Of a stretch of 64,000 bases of DNA, positions 1 through 11,594 are shown one piece after another. Positions within the stretch are counted from its first letter, which is position 1. Every line of letters begins with the position of its first letter. This DNA is from Syngnathus acus. Taxonomy: Eukaryota; Chordata; Actinopteri; Syngnathiformes; Syngnathidae. The DNA lies in NCBI RefSeq assembly GCF_901709675.1, contig NC_051099.1, forward strand, positions 868,001 through 932,000. Reading direction: 5' to 3'. Below the pieces are notes generated by a model. That model worked only from the letters and a program-made list of their open reading frames with translations, had not been told where the DNA came from and did not search any database. Both the position numbers and the translations under genes were made by a program.

Positions 1-222
1 ACCACTCCACTTGTTTCCGACCGGGAATCTCTTAACAGTGTCTGGCTCCCGGCGAATCTTTTCTCCACGACACCGTTACCCTGAACCAAAAGGAGAATTG
101 AAGGCAAACATAGATGCACGCTCATAGAACTTGAAACAAAGCACAAATATATCCAATTCGGAGTACAAAATAGCATAACAAACAGCAATCCGATTTGATC
201 TTGTTTTTCTTCTGAGTGGTAC

Positions 223-886
223 TTAGTATGAGGTCCGCATCCATATCTCTTTATTGAGCCGTTCTATCTCAGTTTGGAGGACGGCCTTCTTGTTTGTGAG
301 GGTGTCTGTCTCGGCGAGGAGGGTGTTTTGCTCCATCTCGAGATTGGTTTTCTCTCCAGTCAGAGAAGAGATGTTGGCCTTCAACTGAACATTGCTTTCT
401 AACGACATGTTGTATATGTCCTGCAGCTGGAAATGTTGTGAAGTGAGATTGCGGCAGATGGCAGCATTTTTGGGGCACGCTCCGAAGTCTGCAACAAAAC
501 AAACGCATTTGTAATGAGTGTCGATGACGCTAGCGCTAACACCATTTTGAACCGGTAGTCACGTCACTGACATTGGCCCATCATGGCTATGATGACACCC
601 AGTTGGAGAAGAGAGAGGATGCCCAGACCTACTGCAACAGCTTCAATCCACCATACTGAGTCACAAATGAAACCATTTGAAAATAACGTCAGCCAGCGCT
701 GTTTATCGGTGAGTTCTGAAAATGTACTTTACCTGATTTTAAGATTCTGCTTTCGTGTTTTGATTTAAATTCCAATTCATCTCCGAGAACCACTCCTGAA
801 TTTTGGGTAAATGTCGCAGTCGTGGATTTGAATTCCAATTCATCTTCGAGAACCCCTCCCGAATTTTGGGTCAATGTCGCACTCAT
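223..886 (-). CDS. Unrecognised type II membrane protein with coiled-coil ectodomain, 3 exons
   Basis: Assembled from three exons (733-886, 572-655, 223-488) whose GT-AG sites and phases all agree, giving 167 residues. The N-terminal part (about 1-51) is hydrophilic and consists largely of two copies of a 21-residue unit containing TQNSG and DELEFKS. One hydrophobic segment follows (about 52-79, GLGILSLLQLGVIIAMM). The rest has two cysteines (CPKNAAIC), three N-glycosylation sequons (NLT, NMS, NIS) and a run of heptad-like leucine, threonine and glutamate ending in LQTEIERLNKEI. Sequons only after the membrane segment suggest a type II topology with an extracellular stalk. The layout resembles the stalk of fish C-type lectin receptors, but no lectin domain follows: a stop comes soon after the coiled coil. 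It could be a truncated receptor or a distinct small protein. I do not recognise the family. The start chosen is the ATG at 886, which opens the first repeat. Confidence 0.55.
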
Positions 887-887
887 G
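762..887. repeat. 63-bp tandem duplication
   Basis: Two consecutive 63-base units (762-824 and 825-887) differ at only a few positions. The unit is a multiple of three and encodes the two 21-residue repeats at the N-terminus of the minus-strand membrane protein, so it looks like an in-frame coding duplication. Confidence 0.85.
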
Positions 888-3239
888 TATGGGACTTTTA
901 TTGACACCTTCTTGGATGTCACGCTATTAATAAAAGTAGTCGGTGCAAACAAAGGCTCCGGCCTTTTTTGGTGGTGGCGGGATCAAGGTGAGTCACGCCT
1001 GTGGATGGACGGGTTTCAGGATGCAACAATTAGCCATTGACATTAATGTTAACAATTTGACGTGGATAACTTGAGTTTCTCACCCTCGCTCCGTGAGTCT
1101 GCTGTCTGTCTTTTGCCGCTTTGACGGCGCACTCAGAAATGGACCCACCCAGCTGCCTGAATTCAAAGCAATAAAGCCACAAAAACAAAAATCAAAGTCA
1201 CACACTTTTCTTTTTCTTTTTCAAAGTCACACATTTATGGCTTGTGTCACTTTGACCACCGGCACGTTGTCGCTCGCTCGCTCGCTGATGTCGGCAATTT
1301 CATCAATCACCTAATGCCTCTTTGCTGTGTGTTTACTGCAATGTGGTATTGGCGGAGTCCCAAAAATTGGAATATGGAGAAAAAAAGATTTTGTTAGTGT
1401 GTTTCTACTGAATTGCATGTGTGTTTGTTACATGAAATCGCATTACAGTTTTGAGACGTTTATCTAAAGATGCAACCCATGAGCACACCGCCGAGGCACT
1501 ATTGTCGACGCATCAGACACAAAGCGAGGACGGTGGATGCGGCCACAGCAGGCTGACTTTTCCCTGGAGAGCCTGCCTGCCTGCCCGCACGGGCGGCTCA
1601 GGTTTGCTGCAACTCCCCCTTTTCCTTCACGGGACCTTAGGGAGAAGGTTTTCAAGCTGCTCCAAGAGGCAGATGCTGGCCTCTCGAATGGGAGGGTGAC
1701 ATGACTCTTCTCCGGTTCCCATGCCCCATGGCACGCTCATGTCACGCTCCTCGCGAGTCAGACATATGCACACAGAGCGGCTGCATTGTCCATCTGCTCA
1801 GCACCCCCAAAAGATATGCATCAGGCACTGTTGATTCATGAAGCACCTCATATAAAACCTTCTCTCACACATGTTGTAAATGTAGAATTTGTTCATTCCC
1901 TGCCATAGTTACTATTTTGCCAAAGAAGAAGTCAATCATAAGACTGTGGCACAATCAACAGGCAGGAACTGGTATATTACTAGGCGTGCGTTCCTTAGTG
2001 GCGGCCATGTTAGTAGGGGCATTGGATTATTTGACATCACTGCAGCACATCAATGCTGATAGCACACAAAAAAACATCCACAGACGGTATACTGCAACCT
2101 ATGGAAGTGAGACGATAAAAACATCCTATTGGGAATAAACACAGACATTTTTTGATTTATTGTTCATGTTGTAAGGAAGTCGGTCAGTATACTTAGGCAC
2201 GCTCCGCTCCCCTCATTAGAATATGAATAGGGCTGCCTTCACATTTCGCTTATCAAACGAGAACGTACCCCAGCTGACTTCAGGCATGGGGCCAGGCTTC
2301 AACCTGGACGCTCTGCAGGCACAGTAGTGCTTTGCTTGGCCTTTTTTGTGACATGTCATTTCATTAAAAATAAATCAAATAGCAGCAGGTTGACTGAGCA
2401 ATCCCCCCCCTCCACTCCACCACACTTTTTGTCTCCCCCACACGCGTCAGAGCAATTATAAGGTTCAGTGTTTCTAGCAATTAAGCCAGTATGAAGCAGC
2501 TTTCTAGTGTAAACAACACTTGAGGTGTTTTTAACCTCCAACGACAGGTGCAGCAACGAACGGCCAGCCCACCCTGAAAAATTGGATTTGATGAGTGTGT
2601 GTATGCGTTGGGGAGGGGTGTTGCGCGTGTGTGTGTTTTGGGGGGGTCACGCTCTGGGAAGACAATAGCAGCAGGGATGGCGCTGCACACGACCGACCAT
2701 GTGCCGTTTATTATCATACAGCTGTTCACTTGAGAGCCAGACAAAGGCAATGTGATACAGGCGCGCACGCGCACACAAACGCTTAAGGCGTCTGAATAGC
2801 CTTTAGTCCTATCCAGGGACCCCCCGCCACACTTTTTGTCTCCCCCACACGCGTCAGAGCAATTATAAGTGCTAAAGAAAAAGAGTGGACCATATGTGCT
2901 ATAGTTTCTGCTATATATGTATATGTATATAAGTAAATATAATAATAAGAATAAAATAAACTTTGCGTTTAACAGATGTTATGTTCGAGGCGATTTTTAG
3001 GCGTGTAATAGCCGGCGGGGGGGGAAAAATGCAGAAAAAGAGTATTTTCGCATCCTGTTGTCCTGCAGGTATTTCTACAGTATTTCTTAACCCACCAAAT
3101 CCATATCCCTGTAAAACGCACACACACACATTAGCTTCTTCTCCATCCAAATGAGTTGGGTCCAGATGTATCTAAATCCCTGCAGGCAGACTTGCTCCCT
3201 CCCCTGAGGTCTCCTCCGACTCCACCCACCTCTTTGGCC
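888..3239. other. Intergenic stretch, no gene seen
   Basis: Between the left-edge membrane-protein gene and dlc I find no exon chain supported by splice sites and protein similarity. It holds GT/CA-rich tracts near 2580-2650 and 2760-2780 and a 43-base direct repeat. Confidence 0.6.
2420..2869. repeat. Pair of identical 43-bp direct repeats
   Basis: The stretch at 2420-2462 recurs without mismatch at 2827-2869 in the same orientation. The copies are separated by 364 bases that contain G-rich and GT-rich runs. Neither copy is in a recognised gene. Confidence 0.9.
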
Positions 3240-3264
3240 GTGACGCGCGTCACCAGCGGCCGGG

Positions 3265-3271
3265 TATAAAA
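3265..3271 (+). promoter_or_regulatory. dlc: TATA box of dlc
   Basis: TATAAAA lies about 200 bases before the dlc start codon. A perfect 14-base palindrome GTGACGCGCGTCAC (3240-3253) with two CRE-like half sites sits 11 bases upstream. Transcription would start near 3295. Confidence 0.65.
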
Positions 3272-3470
3272 GCAATCATTACGCTGCAGCACCCAAAACA
3301 AAGTAGAGTGCAACGTGTAAAATAGGGTTAGCCACAAACGAGGAGAAAACGCAAAAGGAAGACTATCGTCGAGCGTCATTTATGTTTTGACGGACTGTTA
3401 TCTTTTTTTTGGTGTGGAATTACTGCCTGCGTCCATATCAATTTGGAAAGCCCTGAAAAAGTCCGAGGAA

Positions 3471-6400
3471 ATGGCACGTGCACACCTGAGATACCTTTTG
3501 GCTTTGGCCTTGGTGCACGTTGTAAGTGGATTTTCTCAACTTGAATGATCTCAACTTCTTGCAGAATAGATATTTTTTAAATATTATGCTGTTTTGTCAT
3601 TTCAGGTGTTATGCTCCGGAGTGTTTGAGTTGAAAATCAACTCATTCCACACGGCGCAGCGAATTTGCAGACGGCATAGGGACTGCCACATATTTTTTCG
3701 AATTTGCCTCAAGCATCCGGAAGATGTGATCTCCGCAGAGCCTCCGTGCACGTTTGGGACCGGGCAAACCAATGTCATCAGGGCCGATCACACGTCCATC
3801 TCCAGTAGTGCCCCAATCAGGGTGCCGTTCCACTTCAAATGGCCGGTAAGCTCAACATCATGATGAAATGATTTCAATGGCGGCCATTGGATGGATATTT
3901 ATTCATCCTGTATTTTTTAGGGGACATTTTCGTTGATTATTGAAGCATGGAACGCAGAATCCCCAACTGAATACACAGGTGGGTGACATTGTTCTCCCAT
4001 GTGACCTTCCCGTGATGGCAATATGTTCGAAATCAATTCAAACCGAATTTTGTCTGCAGATAACCAAAACAATCTAGTGAATCGCCTGGCCACCAGGAGG
4101 AGACTGGCCATCGGGGAGGACTGGTCCCAGGATGTGCACTTTGGAGAGCAGAGCGAGCTGCGATATTCATACCACGTCTTCTGTGACGAATTCTACTTTG
4201 GAGACGGCTGCGCCGAGTATTGCAGGCCACGGGACGACACGCTGGGTCACTACACCTGTGACGAGGAGGGCAACCGCATCTGCTTGGCGGGATGGAAAGG
4301 AAACTACTGCTCTGAACGTAAGTCGTAAAGTGTAACCCTAACTAAGATGAAGCATGTGACAAAAAATGAGTTAAGAAAAAAGAAAAAAACACAACACTTG
4401 AGTGGTACTACTCCAGGTGAAATTCAACTTTTCAGTTGTTCAAAGTCAATTATTTGAACTGAGACAAAACAAATCCATAACATTTGGGACCTGCCAAAGA
4501 GAAACTCGAGACTCCTCTTTTTATTGTAAAAGAGAATGGTGATATCCAGTTAAGGTGTGTTTTGTAAATTGTTGTCCCATTGACCTCATGTTTTCTGGTA
4601 CACAAAAAAGCCATTGCGGTTGTGATGACACAAACCATTTTCAAGGTGATCTGTTTGCATGTAGTAAGGAGATAAAAACCAAAACAAAGAAGAAAGCATC
4701 CCCAGGCAGCGTGCCTTGCCTGCCAGCTGCTCGGCTTAATACTTAACCAACATTGAAGTCTGAAAGGGGGGCGGCTGGGGTCAGACAGACCCCGATATGT
4801 GTGCGGAAGATGTATGCAAAGGCGTGCCTTTTGTAATCACCCCCCCCACCCCATCTCTCTTTCTTTCTTTTTTCCTCCCCCTAGCCATCTGCTCTGCGGA
4901 CTGCAACGAGAGGCACGGCTACTGCGAGGCCCCAGGGGGCTGTAAATGTCGCATGGGTTGGCAGGGTCCCTCGTGCAGCGATTGCGTGCGCTACCCGGGC
5001 TGCCTCCACGGCACCTGCAGCCAGCCTTGGCAGTGTAACTGTCAGGAGGGTTGGGGGGGCCTCTTTTGTGACCAGGATCTTAACTACTGCACCAACCACA
5101 AGCCGTGCGCCCACGGCGCAACCTGCACCAACACGGGTCAAGGCAGCTACACTTGTACCTGCAGGCCTGGTTACGGGGGAACCAATTGTGAGCTGGAAAC
5201 GAATGAGTGTGACAGCAACCCCTGCAAAAATGGAGGCAGCTGCAATGTAAGTTTCCCACAGAAAGAGTGTATTTATTTGAAAGAGAAGTCAAAATGCTTG
5301 ATTTTAAATCAGTGTCTATGTTAGTAGTTGGAGCTTCTGCATTTTGAATTTGAATACAAAGGGACAATGCAATGATTTGGCCACTTTGGTTATTGTTCGG
5401 CAGGACCTTGAAAATGACTACTCGTGCACCTGCCCGCAAGGATTCTACGGCAAAAACTGTGAAATCATTGCAATGACGTGTGCGGATGGTCCCTGCTTCA
5501 ATGGCGGGACGTGTGTGGAGACCATGACGGGGGGTTACACCTGCCGCTGCCCACCCAGTTACACCGGCTCCAACTGTGAAAAGAAGCTGGATCGCTGCAG
5601 CAATAGGCCCTGTTTAAACGGTAACTTTGCGCCCCCTTGTGGGCGTATGAAAATACTGGCCCTCAAATGACGCTTTCCTTGGGGTTCATTTGAATTGACT
5701 ACTTCGACAGTTTCTTTCTTTCTTTCTTGATTTGACCACATGCAGTGTCCACCTAGCATTTTTAAACGCTTCAAATTTGCATTGCAAGCATTTGAGTCTG
5801 TGGTCTGCCCGATGCTGACCAAGTGCTTTTCCCCTCTCAGGTGGCGAGTGTCTAGACCTGGGCCAGAGCGTTCTATGCCGCTGTCAGGCGGGCTTCACCG
5901 GTGCCAACTGCCAAGTCAACACGGACGACTGTGCTTCGAACCCTTGCCAGAATGCTGGGACCTGTCAAGATGGTGTGAATGACTACATTTGCTCCTGCAC
6001 CTTGGGCTACACTGGCAAGAACTGCAGCGTGCGCTCCGACGCATGCGGCCAACGTCCTTGTCAGAACGGCGGCACTTGCTTCACTCACTTCACAGGGCCC
6101 GTATGCCAGTGCCCGAAAGGATTTATGGGTCCCAGTTGCGAGTTCACGCTCCAGCCCAGTTTCAAGCCGGCTTTGCGTCAAAGCTCGCAGCCCTCTTCGG
6201 CCACGTTGACCATCTCCTGCGTTCTTGCCGTCCTGGTGGTGGCTCTGGTGGCCGGTATTATCTTGCTGAGGAGGCGCAGGAGGCTGCAAGGAAGGAAGCA
6301 GCTCAGCGACACAGCAGTTTACAATGACCTGGAGACGGTGAACAACCTGGGAGGAAGCGAGAGAGACTCCTTCCTCAGCCCAAATGGTCTGTTCAAGATC

Positions 6401-6547
6401 AGCAACAGCACAGCCCGCCTCAGCTTTGCCCCCTGTTCGGAAGGAAGGTCAGGGTACAGACACAACCCTGCGGAGAGCAGCCTGGCCAGGGAGGAATTTA
6501 TGTGGAGGGATGAGGCAGGCCTTGGTTCACTTGCTGGGCTAAGGTGA
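3471..6547 (+). CDS. dlc: Delta-type Notch ligand, deltaC
   Basis: Seven exons (3471-3521, 3606-3845, 3921-3978, 4060-4317, 4885-5246, 5404-5620, 5841-6547) encode 630 residues. In order: signal peptide (LLALALVHV), MNNL domain starting SGVFELK, a DSL domain ([18 protein letters not shown]), eight EGF-like repeats, one membrane segment ([19 protein letters not shown]) and an RRRRR stop-transfer run. The residues after the signal and in the N-terminal domain ([24 protein letters not shown]) fit deltaC better than deltaA, deltaD or Dll4. It is a single-pass ligand that activates Notch on neighbouring cells; in zebrafish deltaC acts in the somite clock. Oddity: the cytoplasmic tail ends at GSLAGLR without the C-terminal ATEV PDZ-binding motif of zebrafish DeltaC. 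The stop overlaps a possible donor (AAGGTGAAC at 6541), but I found no downstream exon restoring such an ending. Confidence 0.93.
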
Positions 6548-7242
6548 ACGCAAGAAAATGAATATTAATTAGCACTTGTCGCTCCTCCGTCTTTGCGGAC
6601 ACGAGGAGCAAAATTGACGAGTTGAAGAAAGCCGCTGTACTACAACAGACCAAACCATGGACTACTCGAATGAAGATCATTTACAAAGATTATTCCAAAA
6701 AAGTATATGGGGCATACCTCTTTGACATTTAAGACCCAAAGAAAAAACTTATTATGATCCATCTTTCGTAGGACCTACAACTCAAACCAAATACATCAAG
6801 TTACAGTACCCAACTGCTGGAAAATTTGCCTCCAATGTATGACTTGGTTTCTGATTGTCTTTTGTTGTTTTGTTTTTTCTTTTGCTTTTCAATCTTCCTT
6901 TGCTCATTCTTTCCTTATTGTGCGCACCATCATTTTTCGATACTTTATTATTTATTTATTTGGAAAAACAATGTTTACGGCTTCACTTTGATTGTCACAG
7001 AAATATATTTATATGATCCTGAATGAAGACAAACATTATTATTTTTTATTAGTTTCATGGGCGATGGAAGATAAAATGTCCCAAAGTTATTCATGGCAGG
7101 GATAGCGGGAGAAAGCGATCATCAGTTGACTGTTAACTGATCACATTGCCCTGTCATGTGCCATTGTTTGTGTTCATGCCAAAGTGTGTGTGTGTGTGTT
7201 TTCATTATTATTTAAGTTGATCATAATGTGGATTTGTTGTGA

Positions 7243-7248
7243 AATAAA
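7243..7248 (+). terminator. dlc: Polyadenylation signal of dlc
   Basis: AATAAA lies about 700 bases after the dlc stop, at the end of an AT-rich stretch without genes that is likely the 3' UTR. Confidence 0.5.
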
Positions 7249-7835
7249 AACATGTTTGATGTAATGCAATGAAGTTGAGATACCTAGTTTACAAGTAGAT
7301 ACTCCTTTCCTTTCGAAAAACAGATGATTCATGCCCTAATGATCCTTTGAAAAAATAAACTTTCATAGAGCCACTGATACATCATAAAAAATTGAACGGG
7401 GTAAAAAATATCCCCCAAACCGAATTTAAAAGTCTCTCTGCAACACCTGAAGGGATTCGATTATTTTTTTTCTACGATCCTGGAGACTTCAAGTGCGCAA
7501 TAAAATATATTTAAAAGGAAAAACATTTTATTTTCCATATGTCGTAAGAGCGAAAAGCAATTCCAGGGCACTTTTCTCTCTGTTTATTTAAACGAGAATT
7601 CAACAGTAAACAAAAGAAAGTTACTTTTGTAGTACAACTACATAGTTTACGTCAAGGGAGTCATGTTAAACGGTGTTAACCAAATAGCATGAACGTTAAT
7701 GGGCTTCCATATAAACATGTGATGGAAGTACCATTTTGAAAACAAAACACAGTCCGGCGGAACGATGCCAGGTCTGTCTGAGCTGTCGTCGCCTCCCAAC
7801 GCTTCGATCCACTTCAGCTTGTTTAAAAAAAAAAA

Positions 7836-7879
<44 letters not shown>

Positions 7880-7919
7880 AGACGCGAAACCAGTCAGACC
7901 AGTACACAACAGAGAGGAC
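7249..7919. other. Gap between dlc and ppp1r14a; 5' UTR of the latter at its end
   Basis: No coding exon seen. The last 95 bases hold a poly-A run followed by (GA)n directly before the ppp1r14a start, so this microsatellite is probably transcribed. Confidence 0.5.
7826..7877. repeat. A-run plus (GA)n microsatellite
   Basis: About twenty A residues run into about fifteen GA units, ending some 40 bases before the ppp1r14a start codon. Confidence 0.9.
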
Positions 7920-9895
7920 ATGGCATCCGACCGGACCGGTACCCAACCTGGAGAAAGCGGGGACGTTCATTTAATAGATGAAGATCCGTTTGAGGAATAC
8001 AGCGGGCATGCCCCCAAAAGACATGCCCGGGTTACAGTCAAATACAACCGGAAAGAGCTGCAGAGACGCCTCGATGTGGAGAAGTGGATTGATGACCGTC
8101 TTGACGTGCTCTACTCTGGTCAGGTGGGTCCCACGAGAGGGAGGCACAACCGCAGGTACATTACCTGTGCTCATCTCCTTTCTTCTTGAATGCCAAATCA
8201 TGAATACAACCGCTTAGGTTTATTCTTGGTTTCTTCCATCTGAGCCACCAAATAGTTTTGAACTGTCATGGCAATGAGGCGACAGGGATCATTCAAGGTT
8301 TGACAGTCTCGCGGTCCATCTCGTCTTCTAAGAGTTAACAGAGGTGGCCACTGGGCAGGTCTGTTTCTCCTTAGAAGGACACCTCCCATCTGTAGTCCAA
8401 TTCTCCTATATCTGTAATCTGTCTCAGGAGTTATTCCCTTACATGGCCTGTCTGGAACTGTGAGGCGAATAAGGAAGGGGAGGGAAGACAGGATGGAGAT
8501 AAACAAGTGTGCATCTCTGCTGATACTGTAGCTGCCCCTTGCCTTCTTTTAGTTGACTCATAAAAATCTTCTAATTGGTCTTGAGGCACGCATCCAAATT
8601 AAAGTGGAAAGAAAGAGGGACACAGAGTACAGTGTTGAAGATGAATGAATGAATGAATGAATGAATGAATGAATGAATGAATGAATGAATGTGTCTTTCT
8701 CAGGCAGACACACAGCCGATAGATACAATAGCTACAATGGCCATTTGTTGGAAGCTTCTGTGGGGCAATTATGCCCAAACAACAGTGTTAGTATTCAAAG
8801 CCACAAATGACTGACCTGCAATCTTCAGTTTTCAGATCCCGTTAAACAAGATAAAACATCTTCAAGCTCTATGAGTCTTTGCAAGTGAGGAACTTTTCTG
8901 ATTCGATTGACCCAATAAAAAAAGGAAAACAAGAGCTTTTGGGTCTTACAATTATTGATGAATCAATTCAGTTGGACTTACTTGAGTACCGCTAACTATA
9001 AGAACAAACCTTAGTCAGGAGTTTGACTTCTGGTATCTACCGGCGCACAAGATTTTGATATGGATGTGGCCTTTCCATGATAACCTTTCAAATGTTTTGC
9101 ATCTTTATCTGATGTCGTGGTATCAGGAAGAAGATATGCCTGAAGAGGTGAATATTGACGACTTCATTGACCTTCCTGATGATGTGGAACGTGTTAAAAA
9201 ACTGCAGGTAAAGAAACTTTCTTAAAGGCTCTAACATTTGATGCCATTATCCGTGTGTGGCATATATACAATGAATATGTCCCACATTTTAATATTAAGG
9301 ATTGAGCTCACACTGAAAAGACAAAAGACAAGTCAAAAGGTTGAACGATACAAAGTCAAACAACAGGCTGTTGCTTTTCTTGAAATATATTCCACTGCAT
9401 GTAACGTTTTGTATTCCGTTTTTTACAGGAGCTTCTTACAAAGTGTCACAAAGATACTGAGGTAATATTTTGGTTTTATTCCATGCATCATTTTTTATTT
9501 TGTCCTGATCAGGTTGTGGCCAAGGCTGGCCGTTGAGGGCTGTTCGTATTTTCGTATTAAAAAAGACAAGACACTGGCCCAGAAGGAGCAGTGCATGACT
9601 GCATTTGAAATATGAACAGCAAAAAGCAAATATACAGAGTAGAAAAGACTGGAAAGTGAACACTAGCGCCACCTGTAGGAAAATCCTTGCACTTGATGTG
9701 ACACGATTGTGCTGTGTTCTTCTCAAGACCTTCGTCAGAGAGCTGGTGGAGAAGCTACAGGGAGTTCATAAGGAGGAAGAGCTGCAGAGTGAAGGCGTGG
9801 AGCATCCCGTCATCGCTCACAGCCACCATCGCCATGAACCTTATCATTTCAACAAACCACACCATTTCCACCAAGGCCAGAACCAGACCCTTTGA
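7920..9895 (+). CDS. ppp1r14a: Protein phosphatase 1 inhibitor, CPI-17 type
   Basis: Four exons (7920-8123, 9127-9207, 9429-9461, 9728-9895) give 161 residues. The core KRHARVTVKYNRKELQRRLD followed by VEKWIDDRL is the PHIN domain of the PPP1R14 family and is closer to CPI-17 (PPP1R14A) than to PHI-1. The phosphorylation site is the threonine of RVTVKY, about residue 39; when phosphorylated, such proteins inhibit PP1 in myosin phosphatase and raise calcium sensitivity of smooth muscle. Exon 2 carries the acidic EEDMPEEVNIDDFIDL loop. Oddity: the last 30 residues hold eight histidines in blocks such as HSHHRHEPYHF and HHFHQ, not a feature I know from mammalian CPI-17. Exon 4 uses an AAG acceptor. 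Human PPP1R14A is on 19q13, as are the other genes here. Confidence 0.88.
8641..8690. repeat. (ATGA)n microsatellite in ppp1r14a intron 1
   Basis: A near-perfect run of about twelve 4-base units. Confidence 0.95.
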
Positions 9896-9915
9896 CAAGC
9901 TGCCCCAACCTCAAT

Positions 9916-9919
<4 letters not shown>

Positions 9920-9947
<28 letters not shown>

Positions 9948-9948
9948 A
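9920..9948. repeat. (CA)n microsatellite in ppp1r14a 3' UTR
   Basis: About fourteen CA units start 25 bases after the stop codon. A weak ATTAAA at 9962-9967 follows and could be the polyadenylation signal. Confidence 0.9.
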
Positions 9949-10457
9949 ATAACACACAGTAATTAAAAACCCATCACACTCATGTATTTAATTATCCATA
10001 TGATTTGTTTGTCAAATCCTTGCCAATGGATATACAAAACATTTGTGGTTGGAGAATTTGGTGTCTGTCTGCCAATGACGTGCTTGTGGCACAGTGCGAG
10101 AGAAGAAACAAGTGGCTCTTCCGTCACTTCAAACTTATTACCATTATTTCTAAACTATCATTCATTTAAAAGTCTTGTCAAATAGAATGCATGTATGTTT
10201 TGACATATGTTGTCACACATCCATCATCATAGTCATGATTAAATGGTGTTCTTTCAAGTATATTAAAATGAAACCACCAAGCTATCCTTGCAGTATTTGT
10301 TTGTTGACGACAGTATATCACATTATGGGACGATGGTCAATTACCAAAGTGTCCGTTAGGTGGCAGAAACAAGAATTCACCACTGTATCTTGTAAGAAAG
10401 CTTTTGCCATAGGGGAGTCCGGCCGGGTATGGTGCTCCCTCCCTCCCTCCCTCCCTC

Positions 10458-10585
10458 CATCCTGTTCAGGGTCACAGGGGTCGCTGATATGGGGCAAAAG
10501 GCAGACCACACCCAGAATTGGTCGGCAGCCAGTCAGAGGGTCCTTATGGAGATGAACAAGCAGCCACACCCACATGCACACCATC
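10458..10585. mobile_element. Degenerate copy of a dispersed fish repeat
   Basis: Phrases such as CATCCTGTTCAGGGTCACAG, GGCAGACCACACCC and TTGGTCGGCAGCCAGTCA belong to an interspersed repeat widespread in teleosts, recognised from memory. A (CCCT)n run precedes it. Degraded pieces of the same family occur at 47584-47675 and 50438-50540. Confidence 0.55.
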
Positions 10586-11337
10586 ATCATTAAGCACTCG
10601 AGTCAGGTGAGTGTACCCTGGCACCACCAATCAGCGAGTGAGAAATAATGATTGATTTCATTTCATGTCATTTTTGATTTTCTTTTTATTTAACTGTTAT
10701 ATATCTTGCCCAAGCATCTACTGCCGGTAGGTTGTAACAAAGAACCACCGTGTCTTCTATATCAACTCGTATTTTTTGGTGCCATTTATGATAAACAAAT
10801 GTGGGTAGACCTCAAACAAAAGATTTTTTATAACCATACTTCAGGCACAAACAAATGTCCGGCAGTTTCCTTTATGTGACATTAGAGCCTGACTATTACG
10901 GCCCTGCTACGGCAATGAAGTTATGTTACAAACGATATGGCATCAACCCAAGTGTCTATCATCATTGCTGCTCACTTCCGCTACGTTGCCGCTGATGCAT
11001 GAATGGAATTTGCACTCAAGGGCATCCATTCATCCCTCAAATTCTGCCACACCGAGACAGAAGTTAGAGGTGTTCATGGAACTGGCGGGGGGGGGTGAAG
11101 CTTTGCTGGTGTAGGAGGGGTAGAAGCGACAGGACAGGCCTTTCCTCAGGAAAACATATCACCTTCCACCACAATAGAGTTGGCCAGGAAACCACGGGCA
11201 GCCACATTGCTCTCTTGAGTCCACGAGTACGTTCAGACACACTCTTGCACTCATCAGTCTCACACACACACACACAAAGCCTGCACACTTCAGGATGACA
11301 CGCTACTGAAATACTACAAGGATCGTTTTCTTCTCAG
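10586..11337. other. Gap before exoc3l2, likely including its promoter and a 5' UTR exon
   Basis: No coding exon seen. A strong donor (TTCTCAG|GTAAGA) at 11338 pairs well with the acceptor ending at 11574, so the sequence just before 11338 is probably a non-coding first exon of exoc3l2. Confidence 0.4.
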
Positions 11338-11594
11338 GTAAGACTGCATTTTTGGTGGCTTTCACATTGCTCCGTCACTCGATTGTGTTTTCTAAAAATG
11401 TTTCTTTATCCATACAGGTGTGATCCAGGTAACGTTGCTAATAGTTGGTCTATTATTACAGCATCAAATACAGCTGAAATATTTGTCATGAATCGTTTCC
11501 GTATAAAGTAAAGAAACGGCACAGTTGGAGTGATCGACTAATTATTTTTGGTGTCCCTTGTTCTTGTGCAACAGTTCCAATCTCAAGTGCAAAC

